Shown here: positions 59,412 to 64,000 of the stretch, one piece after another
Layout: each line of letters opens with the position of its first letter
How positions within the stretch are numbered: the first letter of the stretch is position 1
Assembly: GCF_000235405.2 (NCBI RefSeq)
Contig: NC_017095.1
Location: 124,001 to 188,000, forward strand
From: Fervidobacterium pennivorans DSM 9078
GTDB taxonomy: Bacteria > Thermotogota > Thermotogae > Thermotogales > Fervidobacteriaceae
Length of the DNA stretch: 64,000 bases
Reading direction: 5' to 3'
Notes under the pieces: model-generated
What the model was told of the DNA's origin: nothing
The model's database searches: none
What the model saw: the letters and a program-made list of their open reading frames with translations, nothing else
Made by a program: the position numbers and the translations under genes

Positions 59412-60800
59412 ATGGTAGAGATGGAAAGAGTGGAAGAGCTCAAGATGCTAGAAAATGACGGTAATACTCGTGATACGATTGTTGCAATCGCAACACCGCC
59501 GGGTGTAGGAGCTATCGGTATTGTAAGAGCTTCTGGACCTCATTCTTGGCGAATTTTGGAGGAATGTGTGCGAAAGGATATTGGTACTGAAAGGAAAGTT
59601 AGATACGGTAACTTCTACGATAGTGATGGAAATATTATAGATGAGGTGCTCTTTGTCGGGTTCAAGGCGCCTAGAAGTTACACAGGGGAAGATATGGTGG
59701 AAGTCTACTGCCACGGAGGGATACTTGTAACTCAAAAGATTTTGGAAGAGTTCATAAAAAAAGGGGCAAGGCTTGCTAGGAACGGAGAATTTACAAGAAG
59801 AGCGTTTCTGAATGGAAAGATAGACCTAATCAAAGCGGAAGCAATTTTGCAAATAATAGAAGCAAAGAGTGAAGAGAGTTTGAAATTGGCTATCGATAAC
59901 TTGAAGGGTAAGTTGTCTGGAGAAGTATCGGCAATAAGAAAGATGCTGATAGATGTACTTTCGAAGATAGAGGTAACGATAGACTACGGGGACGATATTG
60001 AAATCCCTAGAGAAGAGATTGTTCGTGATATTGAGAACGCCGTTCAGTTCTTGTCAGAAAAACTAGCGCATGCGGATAAGGGAATTCATATCACCACAGG
60101 GGTCACACTTGCTATTGTTGGAAAGCCAAACGTGGGCAAAAGCACACTATTGAACAGGTTGCTTGTGGAAGATAGGGCGATTGTTACGGATATCCCTGGC
60201 ACAACGAGAGATGTTATAAAGGGTGAAATCAAGATTCGTGGTATACATTTCGTTATATCCGACACAGCAGGGATAAGGGAAACGGAAGATGTGGTTGAAA
60301 AGATAGGAATCGAAAGGGCGATACGGGAAGCGAGTCAAGCTGATGTTGTGCTGTTTTTACTTGATGCAACTACAGGATTTACAAAAGAAGATGAGTATAT
60401 TTTGAATATCATAAAGGATAGCAACTTTATAGCAGTTTGGAACAAGACCGATATCGGGAATAAATTCTCGAAAGTTTCAAAAGATGGGGATGATGTTTAT
60501 ATTAGTGCTTCCACAGGCAAAGGGTTGAGAACTCTGGAGAATAAAATCATCGAACGTGCAAGACCTTTGATAGAGGATGGTCAATTGTCCCATGTGACCA
60601 CAAGAAGACAACTCGAGCATTTGAAAATAGTCTATCAGCATTTGAAAAAAGCTTTGAAATCGCTCAGTGGTGGGTATCCGGTAGATATCGTCTCAATCGA
60701 TATTCAAAACGCGCTATCTGAGCTTGATAAACTTCTTGGAACGAATTTCACAGATGACTTGTTGGATAATATCTTTGCTAACTTCTGTGTTGGAAAATAA
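59412..60800 (+). CDS. mnmE: tRNA U34 modification GTPase
   Basis: 462 residues. ATG 59412 lies six bases after AGGAGAG and after a TATAAT at 59,360-59,365; the longer frame that overlaps the chemoreceptor gene spans a terminator and is rejected. DTIVAIATPPGVGAIGIVRA and the tetrahydrofolate-binding N-domain (APRSYTGEDMVEVYCHGG) come first; the G domain has LAIVGKPNVGKSTLLNRLLV, TDIPGTTRDVIKGEIKIRG and SDTAGIRETED; the C-terminal FCVGK is the reactive Cys. With MnmG it modifies wobble uridine 34. Confidence 0.95.
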   Translation: MVEMERVEELKMLENDGNTRDTIVAIATPPGVGAIGIVRASGPHSWRILEECVRKDIGTERKVRYGNFYDSDGNIIDEVLFVGFKAPRSYTGEDMVEVYCHGGILVTQKILEEFIKKGARLARNGEFTRRAFLNGKIDLIKAEAILQIIEAKSEESLKLAIDNLKGKLSGEVSAIRKMLIDVLSKIEVTIDYGDDIEIPREEIVRDIENAVQFLSEKLAHADKGIHITTGVTLAIVGKPNVGKSTLLNRLLVEDRAIVTDIPGTTRDVIKGEIKIRGIHFVISDTAGIRETEDVVEKIGIERAIREASQADVVLFLLDATTGFTKEDEYILNIIKDSNFIAVWNKTDIGNKFSKVSKDGDDVYISASTGKGLRTLENKIIERARPLIEDGQLSHVTTRRQLEHLKIVYQHLKKALKSLSGGYPVDIVSIDIQNALSELDKLLGTNFTDDLLDNIFANFCVGK

Positions 60801-60806
60801 AAGGTT

Positions 60807-60833
60807 AAAAAAAAGCGGGCCTTTTTCGCCCGC
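60807..60833 (-). terminator. GC-rich hairpin with A-run, terminator-like on the minus strand
   Basis: GCGGGC (60,815-60,820) and GCCCGC (60,828-60,833) pair. An eight-base A run precedes it, giving T8 after the stem on the minus strand; on the plus strand there is no T tail after the stem. It could act as a terminator of minus-strand transcription or as the 3' end of mnmE mRNA. No minus-strand gene is near. Confidence 0.5.
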
Positions 60834-61154
60834 ATAAAGCCGTGGGGGGTGTATCTCAAGGGGGATAGGGGGTTCTCTGAGTAAAGTGTACCATAGGTTG
60901 AATTAGTTTGTGTTAAATTATTAGTCACTTTAAGTATAATATTGCAGAACAAACTTGTTACAGAATACTTTCGAAAATCGAATTTCTTTTTCTCGTCCTC
61001 TATTATATTTGACCACGGAAATTTGAAATCGTTCAAAGGATTTTTGGAAATTTTTAGAAAATTTAAAATACGGCTTGGATAAACAAAGTTTTAAGCTTTA
61101 AGCTTTAATTTAGAAGGAAACAGCCGGAAGCTCTCGATTAATAGAGGTGATAAG
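60834..61154. other. Intergenic stretch before flhA
   Basis: A/T-rich with many stops in all frames. A possible promoter for flhA lies somewhere here (TATTAT and TATAAT-like hexamers around 60,915-60,945) but none is convincing. No RNA fold or repeat was recognised; AAGCTTTAAGCTTTAA near 61,095 is a small direct repeat. The flhA ribosome site AGGTGA is at its end. Confidence 0.5.
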
Positions 61155-63215
61155 GTGAAAGCAGATGTTGCAGTAGCGTTGCTTATTGTTGCCATTGTGC
61201 TTTTGATGATAATACCGATTCCCGATTTTTTGCTGGATTTTTTCCAATTACTTAATATATCAATATCTTTAGTTATTCTCTTCTCAACAATGTACATCAC
61301 CCATGCACTTGAGCTTGCTTCTTTTCCAACATTGCTATTGATTGTGACGATATTCCGGTTGGCTTTGAATGTCGCTTCAACAAGGGCTATCTTGCTGGAA
61401 GGTCCGAAGTTTCAGGGAAAGGTTATCCAAACGTTCGGTAATTTTGTCGTTGGTGGAAATTATGTTGTTGGTATCGTTGTGTTTTTGATACTTGTGATAA
61501 TTCAGTTTATTGTTATCACACGTGGTTCTGAGAGGATTGCTGAAGTTGCTGCAAGGTTCACGCTCGATGCTATGCCGGGAAAACAGATGAGTGTTGATGC
61601 GGATTTGAACGCTGGATTGATAACGGAAGAAGAAGCGAGAAGACGCAGAGAAGAAATAAGACGCGAAGCGGATTTTTACGGTGCGATGGACGGTGCCTCG
61701 AAATTTGTCCGAGGAGATGCGATAGCGAGTATAATTATAACGTTAGTTAATAGCATTGGTGGTATAATAATTGGTGTGTTAATGCACAGGTTAGGGTTCG
61801 GAGAGGCGGCGAGAACGTTTTTGCTTTACACGGTTGGAGATGGACTGGTATCGCAGATACCTGCGCTGATGGTATCGACTGCTACCGGTATTATTGTTTC
61901 AAGAAGCGCTACGAAAGATAATCTTGGAGCAGAGCTGATAAAAGAGCTTTCCGGTGAGAAGAAAGTCATCGTACTCACAGGCGTTGTGATTATACTTCTT
62001 GGATTGTTTACCCCGCTTCCAACGTTCACAAGCTTGCTCATAGGTGGCATGTTTTTGGTCGTTGGAATCATGATAAGAGAAGAAGTACAGCCACAAGTGC
62101 AACCGGGTGTAGCAGGTGCTCCAGGCGTAGCAGGTGGACCACCAAGTGGTGTGCCCACAGGTCCTGTACTTTCAACTCCTGAGGAAGTGGCAGAGGTATT
62201 GCAGGCGGATACTGTTGAAATAAACATCGGATACGGGCTTTTGCCGTTGGCTGACTTATCTCAAGGCGGGGATATGCTAGAACGTTTGACGATGATACGT
62301 AGGCAACTTGCTCAAGAATTAGGTCTTGTTCTTTCACCTATAAGGGTCAGGGATAGCGTCTTACTAAAGCCAAACGAATACGCGATCTATATACGTGGTG
62401 CAGAAGTTGCAAGGTATGAGCTCTTTCCAAACAGGTTGCTTGCAATAAACCCAGGTTTCATTACCGAACGCATACCGGGTATAGAGGTCAAAGAACCGGC
62501 TTTTGGGTTGCAAGCGTTTTGGATAGATGAGTCTAAGAAAGAGGAAGCAATTCAGAAAGGTTACACGGTCGTTGACCCACCAACGGTCTTCGCCACGCAC
62601 GTAACTGAAATCCTACGAAAGTATGCACCTGAATTACTTGGCAATAGAGAATTCCAGCTTCTTGTCGATGGTTTGAGGAACAAATTTGATAGACTGGTGG
62701 ACGATGTCTTTAATGTTGTGAAGCCCACGGTAGTAAAAAAGGTTTTACAAGAGTTGCTGCGCGAAGGTGTGTCGATAAGGAATTTGCCATTCATTTTTGA
62801 ACTTATTCTTGACAACGCTGAAAAGGCTAGGGATGTTGAAAGTTTAGTGGAATACGTAAGAAGGGGACTGAAGAGGCAGATTGCAAGCAAGCTGATGAGC
62901 CAAGACAAGCAAATTCATGCAGTTGCGCTCGATAGTGAATTAGAGAGAATTCTTACCGAATCGATTTCGGAAAGCGATGAAGGTAGATATCTAAGTGTCA
63001 ACCCACAAATTATGAGGGAAATTATAGAGAAGATTTCCCAGGAATTGGAACAACTCATGAGGAAAGGTTATTCACCAATTCTCGTAGTCTCTGGTGCTAT
63101 TCGCCCTTACCTTGCAAGAATGGTGCTCAGGTTCATACCAGGTATTACGGTTATAGCATTTGAAGAGGTTCCTGAGGATGTTAACCTTTCAATCGAGGGT
63201 GTGGTGAGGGTATGA
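61155..63215 (+). CDS. flhA: Flagellar type III export apparatus protein FlhA
   Basis: 686 residues from GTG 61155 (AGGTGA upstream). About eight membrane segments in the first 330 residues. The FHIPEP-family signature is RGSERIAEVAARFTLDAMPG followed by KQMSVDADLNAG near residue 125-150. The linker has a Pro/Gly-rich stretch (around GVAGAPGVAGGPPSG, residue ~316) longer than in many FlhA proteins. The C-terminal cytoplasmic domain binds export chaperones. Its stop overlaps the flhF start (ATGA). Confidence 0.95.
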   Translation: MKADVAVALLIVAIVLLMIIPIPDFLLDFFQLLNISISLVILFSTMYITHALELASFPTLLLIVTIFRLALNVASTRAILLEGPKFQGKVIQTFGNFVVGGNYVVGIVVFLILVIIQFIVITRGSERIAEVAARFTLDAMPGKQMSVDADLNAGLITEEEARRRREEIRREADFYGAMDGASKFVRGDAIASIIITLVNSIGGIIIGVLMHRLGFGEAARTFLLYTVGDGLVSQIPALMVSTATGIIVSRSATKDNLGAELIKELSGEKKVIVLTGVVIILLGLFTPLPTFTSLLIGGMFLVVGIMIREEVQPQVQPGVAGAPGVAGGPPSGVPTGPVLSTPEEVAEVLQADTVEINIGYGLLPLADLSQGGDMLERLTMIRRQLAQELGLVLSPIRVRDSVLLKPNEYAIYIRGAEVARYELFPNRLLAINPGFITERIPGIEVKEPAFGLQAFWIDESKKEEAIQKGYTVVDPPTVFATHVTEILRKYAPELLGNREFQLLVDGLRNKFDRLVDDVFNVVKPTVVKKVLQELLREGVSIRNLPFIFELILDNAEKARDVESLVEYVRRGLKRQIASKLMSQDKQIHAVALDSELERILTESISESDEGRYLSVNPQIMREIIEKISQELEQLMRKGYSPILVVSGAIRPYLARMVLRFIPGITVIAFEEVPEDVNLSIEGVVRV

Positions 63216-64000
63216 TTGTAAAAAAGTATCTGGTGACTGACATCAAAGAAGCTTTCGAAAAGATAAGAGTCGAGCTGGGAAAAGATGCGGTTATATTAAG
63301 CACACGAAAGGTAAAAAAAGGCGGTTTCCTTGGGATAGGCGCCAAGACTTATCTTGAAGTAACGGCAGCAGTTGAGGAAAAGAAAGTGCCACAGACCGAG
63401 GAGAAGGGGCAGATTTACAAACTTCAGGAGATACTCTCTAAAACAAAACAACCACAGCAATCTTCAGAAGATTTGACTGAGCTTAAGAGAATGATGATGG
63501 AATTGAAATCGATGGTCGCAACACAAAGGGCGAACGAACCACAGTGGGTGCAAGATTTGAGAAAAGCATTAGAAAAGCAAGATATCGACGACGAGATTGC
63601 AGAAAAGGTTATAGAGTATGCCAGAGTTAAGTATCAGGAACTCGATTTCAGCAACGAAAACACTAGGCTAATACTTTCTGAAATGTTTCTTCCTTTTTTA
63701 AACACATCCGTGCCTGATGTAAAAGGAAAGGTTCTTTTTGTTGGGCCGACAGGTGTTGGTAAAACCACCACTTTAGCAAAATTGGCTGCGAAATTGAAGC
63801 TCAATGACCACAAACGTGTAGGGATTATTACACTTGACACTTACAGAATAGCCGCAGTTGACCAGTTAAAGACGTACGCGATGCTTCTGGATGTACCTAT
63901 CAGAGTGGCTTACACACCAAAGGAGGCAAAGTTAGAGGTTGAGGCGCTATCTGACTACGATGTTATCCTCATCGATTCAGCAGGTAGGAGTCAGAAAAAC
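63212..64000 (+). CDS. flhF: Flagellar GTPase FlhF (5' part, runs off the window)
   Basis: 263 codons are present from ATG 63212, coupled to flhA by ATGA. N-terminal part: KKYLVTDIKEAFEKIRVELG, then KDAVILSTRKVKKGGFLG, a family hallmark. A Gln/Lys-rich linker follows. The SRP-type GTPase domain starts VLFVGPTGVGKTTTLAKLAA (G1, near residue 180), TLDTYRIAAVDQLKTYAMLL and IDSAGRS at the right edge. FlhF places the flagellum and helps recruit FliF. The G4 region lies outside the window. Confidence 0.95.
   Translation, partial: MIVKKYLVTDIKEAFEKIRVELGKDAVILSTRKVKKGGFLGIGAKTYLEVTAAVEEKKVPQTEEKGQIYKLQEILSKTKQPQQSSEDLTELKRMMMELKSMVATQRANEPQWVQDLRKALEKQDIDDEIAEKVIEYARVKYQELDFSNENTRLILSEMFLPFLNTSVPDVKGKVLFVGPTGVGKTTTLAKLAAKLKLNDHKRVGIITLDTYRIAAVDQLKTYAMLLDVPIRVAYTPKEAKLEVEALSDYDVILIDSAGRSQKN

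Noticed and set aside
61899-62337. Minus-strand frames inside flhA
   Set aside because: They are shadows of the Gly/Pro-rich linker of flhA and have no ribosome sites.

Overview
The window looks like a chromosomal segment of a low-GC, anaerobic thermophile of the Thermotogota, most like Fervidobacterium. This is inferred from the gene families (rbs operon, flhA-flhF, obgE-nadD-dus, tripartite tricarboxylate transporter) and from A/T-rich, Thermotoga-like codon use. No 16S rRNA or database comparison was available. The host identity is therefore a reasoned guess.

Region 1 (1-20.8 kb) is a surface-polysaccharide locus. It starts with the tail of a likely O-antigen polymerase, then several glycosyltransferases and a polysaccharide deacetylase. 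A compact operon follows (GT56-type transferase, rmlA, DegT aminotransferase, hexapeptide acetyltransferase, rmlB, wzx) that should make and export a dTDP-4-acetamido-4,6-dideoxyhexose-containing glycan. This half is heavily rearranged. One zinc-ribbon DDE insertion sequence is intact, with inverted ends and an 8-bp target duplication. Two internally deleted copies and one lone right end of the same element are scattered nearby. There is also a decayed GT4 gene, a decayed DUF4143-type ATPase, a VapBC-like pair with a frameshifted toxin, the 3' stub of an IS605-type tnpB, and an interrupted helix-turn-helix gene. A small sigma-region-2-like gene sits behind a near-consensus promoter with a perfect 10-4-10 palindrome at its start site. 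Two UDP-GlcNAc 2-epimerase genes close the region; the second has a one-base frameshift.

Region 2 (21.1-31.3 kb) is a sugar-acid operon. It encodes a 2-hydroxyacid dehydrogenase, two FGGY kinases, a GntR/FadR regulator, a KDPG/KHG aldolase, a TctA-TctC-TctB transporter and 6-phosphogluconate dehydrogenase. A FadR-type operator lies just downstream of its promoter.

Region 3 (31.5-39.1 kb) returns to polysaccharide genes. Two truncated genes meet at a sharp breakpoint near 32,111. An LCP-family ligase, a GT2, an MNT nucleotidyltransferase with a ruined HepT partner, a HAD phosphatase, mannose-1-phosphate guanylyltransferase, an acetamidase/formamidase and a left-handed beta-helix acyltransferase follow. 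Region 4 (39.1-44.9 kb) is a complete ribose operon rbsD-A-C-B-R-K on the minus strand, with LacI-type operators at its promoter.

Region 5 (45.0-64.0 kb) is mostly housekeeping: a radical SAM protein; an ATPase gene bracketed by two 47-bp TGTCGA repeats; a secreted transglutaminase-like protein and a YgjP-like metallopeptidase; two tRNA genes; obgE, nadD, dus and a histidine phosphatase; a potABC transporter without a nearby potD; purine nucleoside phosphorylase; a chemoreceptor; mnmE; flhA; and the start of flhF, which runs off the right edge.
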